NCBI GenBank assembly: GCA_012295275.1
Contig: CM022673.1
Location: 20,143,810 to 20,203,809, forward strand
Source: Chrysomallon squamiferum
Lineage: Eukaryota; Mollusca; Gastropoda; Neomphalida; Peltospiridae
Direction of reading: 5' to 3'
Length of the DNA stretch: 60,000 nt
Below are positions 22,244 through 35,795 of this stretch, piece by piece (positions within the stretch are counted from its first letter, which is position 1; each line of letters opens with the position of its first letter). The notes beneath the pieces are model-generated. The model saw only the letters and a list, made by a program, of their open reading frames with translations. It ran no database searches and had not been told where the DNA came from. Made by a program: the position numbers and the translations under genes.

Positions 22244-24334
22244 CATCTAATCATGTATGACAGTCTATTTTTTATTTTATTTCAATCTTTGATACAAATA
22301 TAATAAAATTTCTAATAAAATAGCTATTCATTAATTGTGACATTTAGTACTTTGTATTTAAACTAAAATATTTTAAGTACCTTTAATCAGGTTTATAAAC
22401 ATTTGGTGTTTACATGAATGTGGTATACGTTGTGTTCATATTAACAGCAATAGTAATAACTTTTATGTTTAAACTTAAAATTTTTAATTGGAAATTATAA
22501 ATAACTGCAACAAACTGAAAAAAGGCTGAAAGTGAAACACTTTTGTAAAAGATTAAAATTAGTTTACAATTAAAATAAATTTGGAAGAATGATTCAGTGA
22601 AAATTTTGTTGTAAAATTAATTTAACACTCAAAAGAAACATTTAGTTATTTAAAACCGAATTTTGTTCCCATTCTTCAGTATGACATAATAATAAATTAT
22701 TTTAATGTCCATATATGTACGTTTCTATTCAGATTATAAGGTATTGGATATTACTTGGAACAAACAGAACTAATTATTTTGTTGATGTTTTAATTCAAAT
22801 TAATATTATATTTAATTTTTATTAATTACTTAGCTGACTTTTGTAATGACTGTTTTAGGAAAGAATAAGGAACAAATAAATCTGGGTTTTTTGTTTGCTT
22901 ATTTGTTTCATATGATTTAGAAACATTCATATGATTTTAAGTATTGTTTTCTAAATTAGCCAAAAAACAATGTTTTTAAGTTTAAACCTATCATAGTCAC
23001 ATAGTGCCTTAATGTTTGATCCCATTTTTTCATTTTAAAAAATATTTTAATTTTTTTTTCTAAAAATCTAAATACTAGTGAAAGTAGTTATGTAGTTTGC
23101 TCAGTACTGTACTATATAATTATTAACAATCTTTAGTGAATCTATTCAAAAAAAACAAACAAAAAAACAATTGATTTAAACTTTTCAAATTTTGAATTTA
23201 AAAAAGCAGTAGGAATTACTTAACAGATCCAAGGTTGAAAATCTTGCATCATTCCATGTTGCAAATTTTGTGTTTTGTTTACTCACAAATAAACAGTGAT
23301 TAAAATCTGTTGTTTCATCAAGATATTTTATGTATAACAACACAAACACAAAAATGGACAAAATTTGCTGGAGTTGGTCATTCAGTTTGTCTGAATGGAA
23401 GTTGGATTATGCAAATCAGCCTCACTGTGCACGTTTAAAATATGTCCACACAGTTCAAACTAAAGTACTCATATACTTCAATTCCCTGAGGTGATTATTA
23501 ACTGTATTAATACTGCATACTCTAAATGTTATTTTTGGTGGTAATATCATTATTACAAGTCAGTTTCAAGGTATTGCTTTTATTTTCAACTACAGATCAA
23601 TATGAATTGTTAATTTGTACCATGGAAACATGACAATAACAATACATATAAAGAAGAATTAATGTAAATAACTGATAAACACACATACTGTATTTTCACC
23701 ACTTAACCTAATTTAATATACTGTAGAAACTAGAATAAATGTGTAATAATTTACTATACACAATAAAAAGAAAACATTACAAAAAAAAAAAAAAAAAAAA
23801 AAAAAAACTTCACATTTCATCTATCCAGAACTAATTAATCTGTAAAATACTGTTAGGTTACAAGGCAAGCATTTCCTAGTCACTACAGTTTTGTAAACAT
23901 TTTGAAAGATGTTCTGAATCCATTCAGTAAAAGAGACAGTACCTGCAAAATCATGAATAATTTATGTTGAAATGTTAATCAAACAAAACTTGCTATCATC
24001 AGTAACTGGTCAAATAAAAATGTTTTGCATAATCTAATCAAATCTTCAAAACATGTTGAATAAAATTAATAAAATTAATAGGCAATACACTAATTTATTA
24101 AAAAAGTACATTTTAATTAGAGTATACATATGAAAATATTTAAATAAAACTGATATTTATAAATTGAATCCATAGTTTGTATACCAGTTAAATGATTCAC
24201 TGAATTCCAGCTTATTCTTATTGATGAAATTATAGTATATATCTTGTTCTTATGTTATAGTTCGTTGTACAAAATTTTGTATTATCTAAAATAAATAAAA
24301 AATATTTTTTTTACAAACCATGAACAAAATATTG
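21656..24334. other. Convergent 3' region between chitobiase-like and HSPBP1 genes
   Basis: This 2.7-kb AT-rich stretch should hold both 3' UTRs. Two overlapping AATAAA signals at 22302-22319 could end the plus-strand transcript. It also contains a (CA)n run at about 22210-22245 and a poly(A) tract at about 23779-23806. I see no further gene. Confidence 0.5.
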
Positions 24335-27300
24335 TTATCTTGTAGCTTCAGATCCAGTTTTAGATAAATCTGAACTGTTCAGTGATTGTAATAAACTTTC
24401 AGCATATTCCAATTCCTCCTAAAAAATAAAAATGAAGAAAAAACCCTATTGAAAATGAATAATGATCATAGTATTAAGAATACACTTTAATTGAAGATAT
24501 TTTGTAAACTTCAGTTTAGTAACATTATTATTATAAATTAATAATAATAATAATAAAAATAAATATTTAAAAAATAAAAACTAATATTTACACATCTTTA
24601 TTGAAGCTATTAACAGTATTAACAATATTTTTTTAAAATGTATATGATAGTATTATCTGAAAATATTAAATTTAATGAAAGAAAGCAAACAACCTGAAAT
24701 TCTGGTTTATTGCAGATTTCTTCAATCCTCTGAGATAATAAATTTATTAAATTCAGATGTTCTTTCTGTGCTTCCTGTTGAGCTCTGCTGTGATCTGTGA
24801 TGACGGTTAGAAGAGCTCCCATAACATGTTCATGGGCAGAAGTGTGTTCCTCAGACAAGTGGCCAACCAACTGATCTATCATGCCAATGTCACACAGTAT
24901 ATCTGAAAAACAACCACCAAAAGCCACAACATATTTTGAATGCTACATAAAATTAGCATTTTACTGATAAAACTGCTAATCAAAAACATGACTTTTAGAA
25001 AGTTTATTATTTTTAAACATACCTTTAAGGGCAGGTTGGTCGATACACATGTGTTGCATAAAGAAAGCACCTTTGATCATTAATTTATCCACACCACTCT
25101 GCATGGCTCTCATTAATACAGAGAAACCATCACAGTTAATAAATACCTTCTGTGCCTCTGTTGAGTCTCTACACAAACCTTCAAAATGAGTTTTTAGAAA
25201 TTTGATTAAAAATTAAAACAACTCTGAATGTAACAAAAACAACTTTAAAAATTTCTGCAATTTTTAAATAATTTTATGAATTACTATTAAAGAAGTATAT
25301 TATTATATGAAAAGACTGAATTAATAAAATTATATCAAAATAAAAATAGCAAATGAAATGATTTATATACACTTAGAACAGACAAATTGTGCATGTCTAT
25401 AAAATGTATGGCATCATTCATAAAGTAACAAAAGGAATATAACTGCATAAACAATGCAATATAAAATTTCATTTTATTAATAGAAAAAAATGTATGTGTT
25501 TAATGATTATGTGAGAGGAAAATAACTGATATTTAATTGCCCCCAGTTAAAAGTAGTGACCGGATCTTTATTTGACTATGCAAGGAAAAACTGTGTAGAG
25601 CAGGGGTGGGCAAACTTTTTGGCTCAAGTGCCACATTGAGTTTTTGAAACTGACAAGTGGGCCATTCCATTATGAGGTGGAAAAGGAACGATCATAAAGC
25701 ATAAAAAATACACACGAAATCCACTTTTACTGCACACTCATTTTGTTATGGAGGGTGATGCTCTATCGGAGACAGAGATGGCAATGCATAGCTGAGAGAA
25801 TGTGGTGTATATATACACTGACATGCCCCATTTTGATATGTTGTTTAAATCAGTTTTGACTGTTTTTCGATGGAGCTTCACGGTAAACATCATGTGACAG
25901 TTTGAATGTGCCAATTGTAATTGCCATCTCTAGTCAGTGGCAAAGAAAGGCCCAGTCTAGTTACAATGCGTCACCTGGTGATACCAATTAAGTATTGCAG
26001 AGAAAACAAAATCAGTGAAATGAAGACTTCAAATTTTAAAATGTTATAGGTTTATTGTTTGTGAAAATTCCCGACAGGCCGGATAAAATGATGTTGCAGC
26101 CTGATGTGGCCTGCAGGCCATAGTTTGCCCACCTCTGGTATGTTAGGTAAATACAACTAACATGATACAGCATACAATGCTTTAACACGAACTGTTGTAT
26201 TTTTATCATTGTCTAGTAAGTCTAACAAGTGTGGTAAGATATCAGCTTCAAGAACTGCTTTCTGACAATATGGATTATTCTGAACTAGAACAGCAATCAG
26301 CTGAGCTCCCAGCCATCTTAGCTCTGCCTCATCATGGTTCAGGACTACAGGAAATATCTCAAATCCTTTAATCTTGTTAAAATCTGAAAAATGTAAACAT
26401 TATTAATGGAAAGTAACGTCTTTAGCACATATAAATCTATTCATGGCTCACTTGTTTATCATGCATAAATATCTCATACATTCACCAACTAACTGTTTAG
26501 AATTAGAATACCAAATAAGAATTGGTTTTAATAATTAGCAGCAAAACATTTATAAACTAATAAAGCTATAACACTTCAGATTTCCTAAAATGGGCACATA
26601 AAATTTCAGTAACTTTATTTACAACGCTTTACCCATAGCAAAGTCTATCTTGTCACACCAATCTTGCAGCTCTTTGATTGCAGCTATCTGTCTTTCAGTT
26701 AAATCATCCTCTGATCCCTTTGTTTTAATAACATTTATATAAGCTTGCATTTTCTCTATATGATCAGCTGAAACTGCACCAAGAGCTTGTTGAAGCCATT
26801 GTTTTCTCTGAAAATAAAATTTACATAAATGACAATTGAAAGTGTTATTTTTTTAAAAATTGATTTTTTTTTATGTTTCATTTTAAATAATAATACATTA
26901 CCTTCATGTTGTGAAATTTCAACATAATACATCATATATATGTTAACATATATGTTTATAGATACTACATTTAATATGATTTATATTAAAAACACTATCT
27001 TTATATTATTATTAGCTGAAAGTTACCATTAATCAACAGCTACACGTTTCTGTGTATTTTTGCTGTATATGAAATGCTTTGAAAGCAATCGTATATTAAT
27101 TTTACAATTCTCAAAAGAAAATGTGGAAGATTTAAAAATTAGATTCTTTGTCAGTCAGGGTAACATTGTGGATTATAGTACATTCTTTTATCTATAACAG
27201 TAGCTTCAATAATTTCAAAATCTCTCTCACTCTGTAGTCCTGTAAGCATTCATATGCTTATCCAAACTTCAACAAAAAGGCAAAACAAACAAACAAAGAA

Positions 27301-27487
27301 CATTACCCCCTACTCCACCCAAAAAAGACCCCACAAAGATATTTACTTCAGGATCTAGAGTATGTTGATCATTACTTGACTGTGTAACACTTGACTGACT
27401 CTGACTAGCATCTGCACAGTAAGCCAGTAAACTCATCATGTCTTTTGGTGGAGAAGGATTTCTACATTCATCTCCACCTGAAGCCAT
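24335..27487 (-). CDS. HSPBP1: Hsp70-binding protein 1 (HSPBP1), armadillo-type Hsp70 nucleotide-exchange factor
   Basis: Six coding exons (27347-27487, 26633-26807, 26162-26383, 25023-25178, 24694-24902, 24335-24418) total 987 nt, 328 aa; human HSPBP1 is about 359 aa. Matches to the family run throughout: ELQDWCDKIDFAMDF (cf. ELCENMDNAADF), LRWLGAQLIAVLVQNNP, LLDLLDNDKNTTVRVKALYA, CDGFSVLMRAMQSGVDKLMI, SAHEHVMGALLTVITD and the C-terminal EELEYAESLLQSL. The protein is an alpha-solenoid that clamps the Hsp70 ATPase lobe, promotes ADP release in the cytosol and inhibits CHIP ligase. The start ATG at 27487 opens a poorly conserved Ser/Gln-rich N-terminus; a splice acceptor 14 nt upstream (exon from 27501) implies a further 5' non-coding exon. 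Confidence 0.95.
25601..26137. mobile_element. hAT-like non-autonomous DNA transposon in HSPBP1 intron 3
   Basis: The left end CAGGGGTGGGCAAAC (25601) and the right end (26123-26137), read in reverse as CAGAGGTGGGCAAAC, are 15-bp inverted repeats with one mismatch. CAGGGGTGGGCAAACT followed by text like GGCTCAAGTGCCACA is the characteristic terminus of many animal hAT elements. No transposase ORF is seen in 537 bp. The flanking octamers (GTGTAGAG and GTATGTTA) match poorly, so the target duplication has decayed or the copy is old. Confidence 0.75.
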
Positions 27488-27501
27488 TTTCTTCAAAATT
27501 C

Positions 27502-30500
27502 CTGGAAATGTGGAAATAATTATAATATATTTTAAAGTATAGAAATGTTATAAAGATTTGAATAAAGTTAAGAAGTATTGATATTTTATTCAAATGAAAT
27601 TTAGCCTGATTCAAGATGAAAGAAAAAAACAAAACAGGAATTAGTCAGTTTTTGGTTACAGGAACCTGTTATTATTAACATGTTTATTTAAAAACAGAGT
27701 GATTAACTCTGATACGGTAGGTATGTGTTATGAGTCAGATTTCCTTTGTGAAAGTCTGCATCCTCGAAATATATCATGTATCAGATGTCAAAACAAAATC
27801 AGAGATTACAGTCATGTCTTTTTTGAAATATTAACAGAAAGTAGTAATAATCATTATTTAACTCTTATTTAATTCTTAATGTCAAAACATATCTATAAAC
27901 ATGGGTAGACCACAACTGCAAGATTACTGTATATTAGCAGTAAATAAAAAGACCATATCAAAACATTCAGTCAAATATCTTGATGTACATTTTTTGTGCA
28001 ACCAGAAAGGACTGACACGGTTTAAAATTATTATAGTTTAAATTTATTATCATTCAGAACATTCTTAAATACATTTTCTGGTAACAGATAGTGTATACAC
28101 TGAGTATTTATGTAGTTGAAAGTGAATAATGTCTGCATATCTGGGGCCAGTTATCTTAGAACAAATGCTATCTTTCATCTTACTGGCTTTTGACCATAAC
28201 CAGTTTCAGAGGCCATCAAGTGGATTAAATGATTTTTATCTGGTGATACTGGTATGAAAGTTAATTAACATGAGTTGTAATACAGAAAACAGATTTATTT
28301 CTATTAGTTCATACAGAAATAATGGCAAAGAAATATTTCTTATAATCTGTTTGTTTGTGAACCTATCTATTAGTATTAGTAGGATGTGACAAAACATCTG
28401 CAGCGCAGCAATGGATCACATAATTTTTGTGATGCACAACTGCTTTACTTAAAGTGGGCTTCCTCATTTGTTTCCATTATTTTTATGTATTTCTGAAATC
28501 AACAAACATCACAATGTAGCAAACATATTCAGTTTCATCTTTGTTTCTTTATATATGATCTTTGATAAACAATGGAGAATTATCAAGCAAGTTTACTGTT
28601 TCAAAATGATTGTCGTGGGACAAAGATAAGCTAATTCTGAACTTTAAATCATATACAAATTGCAGATTGTGCCATCTCTTAAAATCTGCCAAATTTAATA
28701 CAATATATGAAGTAGGAGGTAGTTAATTTGGGGTACCAAAATGTATCATGTTTTCAGTAAATGACAGAGCCATAGTCACGATTGTGGTTGCTGTTGTTGC
28801 AGATGTTTCATTTATTTAGTAATTATGTGGCATAATTATGATAATAATTCAGTTTTAAATAGTTTTTCTTTCTGATGAAGCTATTGATTATGAAGACAGT
28901 GCTTAGCAAGTTAATTTTTATGAACTTCTTTATATCTATATTATGAAGCCAAAAGGCAAATTAATGCTGATTAATATTAGAAGTTAACTGGTAAAAAGAA
29001 AAATGAATGTTAGCAAAATGCTTGAAAATATAAAGACCTCTACAGTTCACCAGTCTTGAAAAATGATCTCTTGGTATTCTAATTTAATTTCTATTGGCGT
29101 TTTTGAGAATTGCATAATAAAGGCATAAATCACATTCAAACTAATTAGTGCTATTACTTAATTATTAAAATTCATGAGTGTATAGCTCTATAACTCATCA
29201 AAAGCTTCATTTTAATATATAATACATGTATGTATTGGTTTGAAACTATATCAGTATATCATTATCATATATGAGATATTCAGTATTTATACTGCCAAAC
29301 GACTGTGATTCTTGAGAAAAATACCTGCAATTTTATTCATATATTTAAATTATTTATAAATATATCAAAGATATTAATCTTCTTACTCTTCCTTTCTCTT
29401 TATTTTTATTTATTTATTATTATTATTATATTTTTATATTATATTTATAATATTGGAAAATTATATTTATGAAAATTGTTACTTACCTAATAGTAATACT
29501 ATTAGTCAAACGATACATTATAAACAAAAAGTCGGCAAAACTGGCAACTACAAGTTCTTAAAAATATAAACAAAATGCATTGAATCTTTGATTCACAGTG
29601 AGTCAGTGAATGGTAAGAAGTTTACACGTTAAACTGATTACACAAATTTACAGTGATTTGTGTTGCACATAAAAATTAAAATGTAATTTTAAATTTACGG
29701 CAATTTCGCTCGTTGCGAGATCACTGAACACCGACGTAACTGCAAGTTTAACAAAACTCAGATAGTTTTAAAATGGAAAATGTACTTTAAAAAATCATAA
29801 CTCTGATTGGTATTTATTACCTGTAAGTGTAAGGTGCTAGCTTCATGAAGAACTGTACAATGAAATTTTGTTTTGATCGTTCTTTCTAGAAAAAAGAAGC
29901 CGAGGAGGGAGTTATTTCCCTTTGAGGGATACCATGGATGTCCTTGAATACATTACATTTGTAATAATGTCTTTCTTCACACTGGATCCACCATCTGTAT
30001 TTAATCTATTCACCTCAAAATTTGATTGTAAGAGCTGTCTTTAAAATACGGTTATAATTTTGAAGCGCTTTGAATAGTAAGAAAAATATGTTTTGAGTGT
30101 TCGTATGTGAACGTGCATAATTATGTACTATCAAAATATATATTCGACGATTCTCATCGGAATATTCGCAACTTCGTCAAAACACTACTTCACAGTTTCT
30201 TTCTTAATTCTGCATCTTCATAATGTATATGCAACTGTGTCTGGGATTAAAGATAGTGAATACAGAGTGAAAATATCTGGAAACAGAGAAATCCGTTTGA
30301 GGCGAAGTCAATATTATATAGGCCTACATCATCATTAATAAAAGAACATAACCAAGTATTTTTAAAAATAACAGAGGTTCACACATTTCAGTGCTTGGGT
30401 ATGACTCTATTGTATACAAAATTTTTGTAAACAGTTGGCAAAACACCAAGTTTCTTACCTGTGGGGCAAATAAATGAAAAAAAAATCTGATATTCTGCAA

Positions 30501-32029
30501 CGTTTATTCCTTCCATCCATGAGACAAAACTGGTTATTTTTAAAAGTAATGTTCAACTTTTTCCATAGTTTTATTTTTATTTTGTTATTTTTTTGTGTTT
30601 GTGTGTGATAATAAAATTTGAGATTCTCCGAGGGGAAAACACACAGTAACACCAAAACCAGCAACAAAAAAGAGCAAAATTAATAAATATTTATAATTTA
30701 TTCGTTTTTGTTTGCCTGTTTGTATCATATATAGCACTTTTAAATATAATTTCCAGTATATATGGAATCAGCAACCATATTATATGTTTTATTTATAACT
30801 TCGAATATTACAATGTATTTGGAGGATTAATTATTACATTAATCAGGCCTTTGCTATCTCGAAAAGAAACATTTCTGCAGTCTAAAAATCGAAATCCAAT
30901 GCTTGAGAAAGGAAACTAAAAAGAAGAAATTGTCTCATAACATATATATTTCAGTATTTTCAATACTCAAGATGAACAACAAAATTAATTAGTTGAAGCC
31001 AAAAAATAAAAAAATAAAATAAAGTTGTATGTACTATAAAATAAATTCTGAATCTTGAAATTCAACAAATAGAAAATACTTCGACAGATGTACTTTAAAT
31101 GATAATTTCGGCATGAATTCTGAATCTGGTTTATTTCGTTTCTGTCTGCGTCCAAGAACAGAATTTTAATGAGAAACCGAAGTTTAAATTTTGTCAAAAC
31201 GAATTCAAGAGTTACAGAGGAAGGCTTTTTCAAAATATTAATCGGAGTGATCATCATCATTACGTTTTTTCATTCTTCTTCTTATAATTAATTTCTAAAC
31301 ATATCTTATTTTTCTTCCCCCTTTTTTAATAATTATTATTACTGGTGCTTACAATATGACGTCTTGAAAAAATCCATGTATTCAGTGTTGTTTGAAAAAG
31401 TTGGATTTCGCGTGAATATGAAAGCAAAATTATCAAAGATGTTTCAAATTTACAACGTGATTATAAAATTGTATTCTGATTATGATAATAATGATGATAA
31501 TAATAATAATAATAGTAAGATTAGGAAGAATTATTATTAATATTAAGCTGCAAAGTGTATGCTGTTTTCTTTCTTTCTCTTTTTCTTTGAAAAGATATAT
31601 TCTTTAGAATACAATGATCAAAGGTTCCAGGCCGAGTGAAAGGTTATACAACCTTGTTTTTTTTTTTTTTTTCTTTAATCGTGACCAGCATTAAATATTC
31701 GTAATTCTTGGTTTGTTTTCTACTAATTATGAACAGTACTGTGCATTTTCACAGTTTTCCACAAAAAAGACAAATTATCCTGAAAATATTTGCATTGTAA
31801 TAAAGTCAGACCGCAGCAGACTTCATTAAATGCAAATATGTCCTTTGATTTCTTATCTTTTGATAAAAATATTAAATATTTGTTTTTATTAATCATCATA
31901 ACATTTAATTTATTTTTTAAACTTTTGTATATATATATATATAAATACCCATTAGAGTTATGATTATATGTATATATAATATCATAGTGGAATAACAATA
32001 TAAACACAGAATGAATTAGCATGCAAAAA

Positions 32030-32073
<44 letters not shown>

Positions 32074-32916
32074 GAAACACGAAATGGTTTCCATTACAGA
32101 CAAAATAATATTTGAAATTTAAATCTATTAAAATCAAAATTAAAATATTCATCTAATTCTATGTATAATATGAGAAGATAAAGTAATATACAGTATATTT
32201 AACTGTCACAGTTCAACAACCAATTTCACGTCTTGACATTGTTTGTTCCTGGAACTCATATACCACATATACATCATGTAATACGTATGCTCTTTTTCAC
32301 TGCAACTAATTTCCATGCATTATGATAAAGGTACGTTTTTTTGACTTTATACATTAATATTTTCTATTAGTCTGAAAGCTGTTCATAAACTGGGATTAAT
32401 GATTTATTTGATTAAGAAAGATAACTGGTATAAACTTCACATATAAAAATTATTTATAAAAGAAAAAAGATTTTATTAGCAACCATATTAATGATACAGA
32501 AGTACATTTTTTAATGTAACATTATTATCCTAGATCTTACGTGAACGATACAATAACTGAAAAGAGTGAGTGAGTGAGTGAAAAAAAAGATGTAAATTAT
32601 ACAACTAATACGTTTTACCGATAAATATTAAATAAATTCTAATATATGCAGTATGCTTTGGCAAAGTGTGCTAATTCTTTTCTTTCTTTCTTTTTTTGAA
32701 TCGTTAAATTGTAGTGGTTAATATTTTCTCGTAATTTTATCTTTGGAAATTCACACTGATTCTCTCAACAGACAGAAGCAGTTAATATTGACATCTTCAT
32801 ATTCATAACGCTAATATAAATAATGTAAAACAAGAACAAGTCCACAATCTGATGACCTAAATGTCATTTTCTACAAATGTTATGGTTGTCTATGTTTGCA
32901 TATGTTTATTAAATAA

Positions 32917-32952
<36 letters not shown>

Positions 32953-33411
32953 ATTTTTAAAAAACATTTTTGTTGATCTTTCAGATTTTTCAGATTTTTG
33001 TTTCTTTTACCTTTTAAATTTTTTTCTTGCTATTTTTAAAATTTTAAATGTCTTTTATTTGGAGAATTCAATATTTAGATTTTTATTTTTTTTTGTTATT
33101 ATTTTCTTATATATATTATGTGATATTCATTTCGTACCAGAATCTCTTTTAACTAGATTTAGATTAGTTTTAAAAATATTTTACGTTGTCCTTTTTGTTT
33201 ATTCTTTTCTCTCATAATATATATATATATATTAAAAAAAAAATTGTCTTTAAGACTTAAGACAGTTTTGAAAATGCACCGATAAAGAAATATACTCAAA
33301 TAGCGTCTTTAAGTAAGAAGAGATAGGTTTTTATTTTAATTAATTATTTAATTTTTATTATTATTATCATAACATTTTTTTTTTTTTTTTTTTTTTTTGC
33401 TTTTTCATTTC
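27502..33411. other. HSPBP1 upstream region and intergenic space
   Basis: AT-rich DNA in which I find no protein-coding gene. The HSPBP1 first (non-coding) exon and promoter should be here; a CpG-richer patch around 29700-29745 is the best candidate by composition only. Simple repeats include an (AAAT)n run at about 32024-32071 and a poly(T) tract at about 32920-32948. Open frames across 30985-31260 and 31723-32103 are low-complexity readings of AT-rich sequence. Confidence 0.45.
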
Positions 33412-34473
33412 TTATCTACCGGTCAGTGTAGCTCCTGAAAATGTGGTTTCACTCGTGCGGGTGTCCTCGGGGCCATTTTTGTATGGGGCCTCCACCACGA
33501 GTTTACCACCGTCCGTAAAGAAGGCTTTAATTGTCATAGGATCCACGTTGTCTGGTATAAGGAACTCTCGACTTATCTCTTTTGAAGATTTACGTGTGCC
33601 AGTTCGTATCTCACGACGAGCAAGAATACTGAGTTTGTTGTCTTGCGTTTTCACGGTCAGCTCTTCAGGGGAGAAGTCTTCAATATCTACTTCAAGTTTA
33701 AACATTTTGTCTTTGATCACTGTAATTGGCGACATATTTCTGGGTGATGCAGACTTTGGCGAAGCAGATCTCGCAGTAGTGTTGTGTCCGCTCATGAAAT
33801 GCGTGGCTGTAGAAGTATGATGTGGTGGTGGTGGCGGAGAGTGTCTGAACGGCACCGAATGGACTGGAGAAGGAGTTGCTTGAGTAAATGCCGACTGCTG
33901 TTGGAAAGGAGAAACGGAAACGTTAGTCGAATGGCCAGTACTCTTTTGCGCAAGTGGAGATGACATTCGCTTGTCATAATTCGGGACAGGAAAAGGTGCC
34001 TCAACAATAAGGACCCCGTCCGGACCAAGTTTGCACTGTAAAGCCATTGGGTCAATCTCACCCGGAATATTCATCTCTCGACAGAACTCCCTGCTAATAG
34101 ATTTACCTTCACATTTTTCTTCATGTTTAGCTTGTACAGTTATCTTATTAGCATCCATTTTAACACTGATCTCTTCAGGTTTGAAATCCTTGACATTGAA
34201 CGAAGCTTTAAACACTGGATTGCCGTGATCATCCTTTTCAATCATACTTTTACCATCACTGTGGACGCTAGGAATGCTAACTGTATCGGAAAGTGCCCCA
34301 AATGTTCTGTCTTTATCGGTTCTTATCTGAAAGAAATCTTTACTCATGTTGTCGATTTCGTTCTGCCACTCTCTACGTCTTCTCTCCATGTCTTGTTCCA
34401 TTCGAGCCCATACATCGTCTTGCTTATCCTCGAAACCAAAGTCATCTTTGTTGATGGGTATCCTCGTTGCCAT
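33412..34473 (-). CDS. Small heat-shock protein with two alpha-crystallin domains
   Basis: An uninterrupted 353-codon frame. The ATG at 34473 is chosen because the frame upstream of it has no ATG before a splice acceptor (AG at 34505), which implies a 5' non-coding exon. Alpha-crystallin domain 1 spans about 87-160 (FKASFNVKDFKPEEISVK ... GVLIVEAP) and domain 2 about 257-330 (MFKLEVDIEDFSPEELTVK ... GKLVVEAP), each with the characteristic REF...P and VEAP strands. Between them is a His/Pro/Ser-rich linker (PPPPPHH). The N-terminal region is basic/acidic with WARMEQDMERRRREW. Such ATP-independent holdases bind unfolding proteins in the cytosol; tandem-domain forms are known from flatworms and molluscs. 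A poly(A) run on the coding strand begins about 13 nt after the stop. Confidence 0.95.
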   Translation of the reverse strand: MATRIPINKDDFGFEDKQDDVWARMEQDMERRRREWQNEIDNMSKDFFQIRTDKDRTFGALSDTVSIPSVHSDGKSMIEKDDHGNPVFKASFNVKDFKPEEISVKMDANKITVQAKHEEKCEGKSISREFCREMNIPGEIDPMALQCKLGPDGVLIVEAPFPVPNYDKRMSSPLAQKSTGHSTNVSVSPFQQQSAFTQATPSPVHSVPFRHSPPPPPHHTSTATHFMSGHNTTARSASPKSASPRNMSPITVIKDKMFKLEVDIEDFSPEELTVKTQDNKLSILARREIRTGTRKSSKEISREFLIPDNVDPMTIKAFFTDGGKLVVEAPYKNGPEDTRTSETTFSGATLTGR

Positions 34474-34693
34474 TTTTGTTACAAATAACACACCAGCGAT
34501 GTCTGTATTTATTCTGAAAATATATATAAATTATACAGTAATTAATTTAAAGGCATTGTAAAGAAATACCTCTGGAAGCATTATAAGCAGTCAGTGACAA
34601 GAATTGTATAAAAGTTTATATATTTTCAAAACATGTTCCTCTCTAATTTTTTCAAATCTCTAATGCTTTGACCAAAAACGGAAATGTACTTTG

Positions 34694-34732
<39 letters not shown>

Positions 34733-35395
34733 CCAAACCTCTTGAAAAGAGAGGTACAGTGACTGTGCTGCTTTCAAAATATAAAAATAGTTTTGCCAAG
34801 TCAGAAGAAATGTTCATTAAAAATAAATATTTAAAGTATGCGAAAGAAGTCAACAAACAAGATCCTTAACAAATATGAATTCAAATATCCCGTTCTATTT
34901 TTAACTTGATTATTATTAGTATTAGTATTAGTATCATTATCATCATAATCATTATTTCAAATATATAAATGCTCATCTGTATAAATGAGGGGGAAGAGAA
35001 CTACGAAATGTAACTAAAACACACAATCGAACTTTTAGCAATGAACTGTCATGTATCACTTTCTGACAAACGCACTTACTGCATCTCTTTGTTATTTTCA
35101 TAACATAATTCAGGTAATGAGCACTGTTTAAAAATGTTTTAATTTTTATTTATTTACAATATTTTTAACGTATGTATTGTTTCCCAACAAATATATTTTG
35201 TATTAATTCCCTGATTAGATGTAGATAGCACGTAATACACTTACATCAGATCTAATGATTCGTTTTTAAAAACACATTCCTATAATACACCTGGTGTGTG
35301 AAGTTTAACATAATATCTTCATTTCTTTTTAATCTTTTACTTTAAAATAGTAAAAAAAAAAAAAAAAAAATTGAAACAGAAACAACAACAAGAGC

Positions 35396-35420
35396 AATAA
35401 TAATAATAATAATAATAATG

Positions 35421-35479
<59 letters not shown>

Positions 35480-35480
35480 C
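35396..35480. repeat. (AAT)n microsatellite
   Basis: About 28 AAT units with one ATG interruption. Confidence 0.95.
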
Positions 35481-35695
35481 TCGTTTTTCTGTTGTGAATC
35501 AGTTATTTTATATTTTGGTTATTATTCCCGGGAGGTTAGCGTTAATTTGATTTGTGAACGGATTTGGTATTCTGCCTGTCAGATTTGAGTATAATCGGTT
35601 TATTTTAAGAATCCGGCTAAATGTTCACTTCCTTGAAACAAAGCCAGCCTTTTGCTACTTCGTTCCCTATCTTAGTGATAGGATTTTATTATGTT

Positions 35696-35718
35696 CACAC
35701 ACACACACACACACACAT

Positions 35719-35792
<74 letters not shown>
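35696..35792. repeat. (AC)n(AG)n compound microsatellite
   Basis: About 35 bp of AC with one ATAC interruption, then about 60 bp of AG. Confidence 0.97.

Positions 35793-35795
<3 letters not shown>

Noticed and set aside
33443-34561. Several plus-strand frames over 33.4-34.6 kb
   Set aside because: They are shadows of the two-domain small heat-shock protein on the minus strand.
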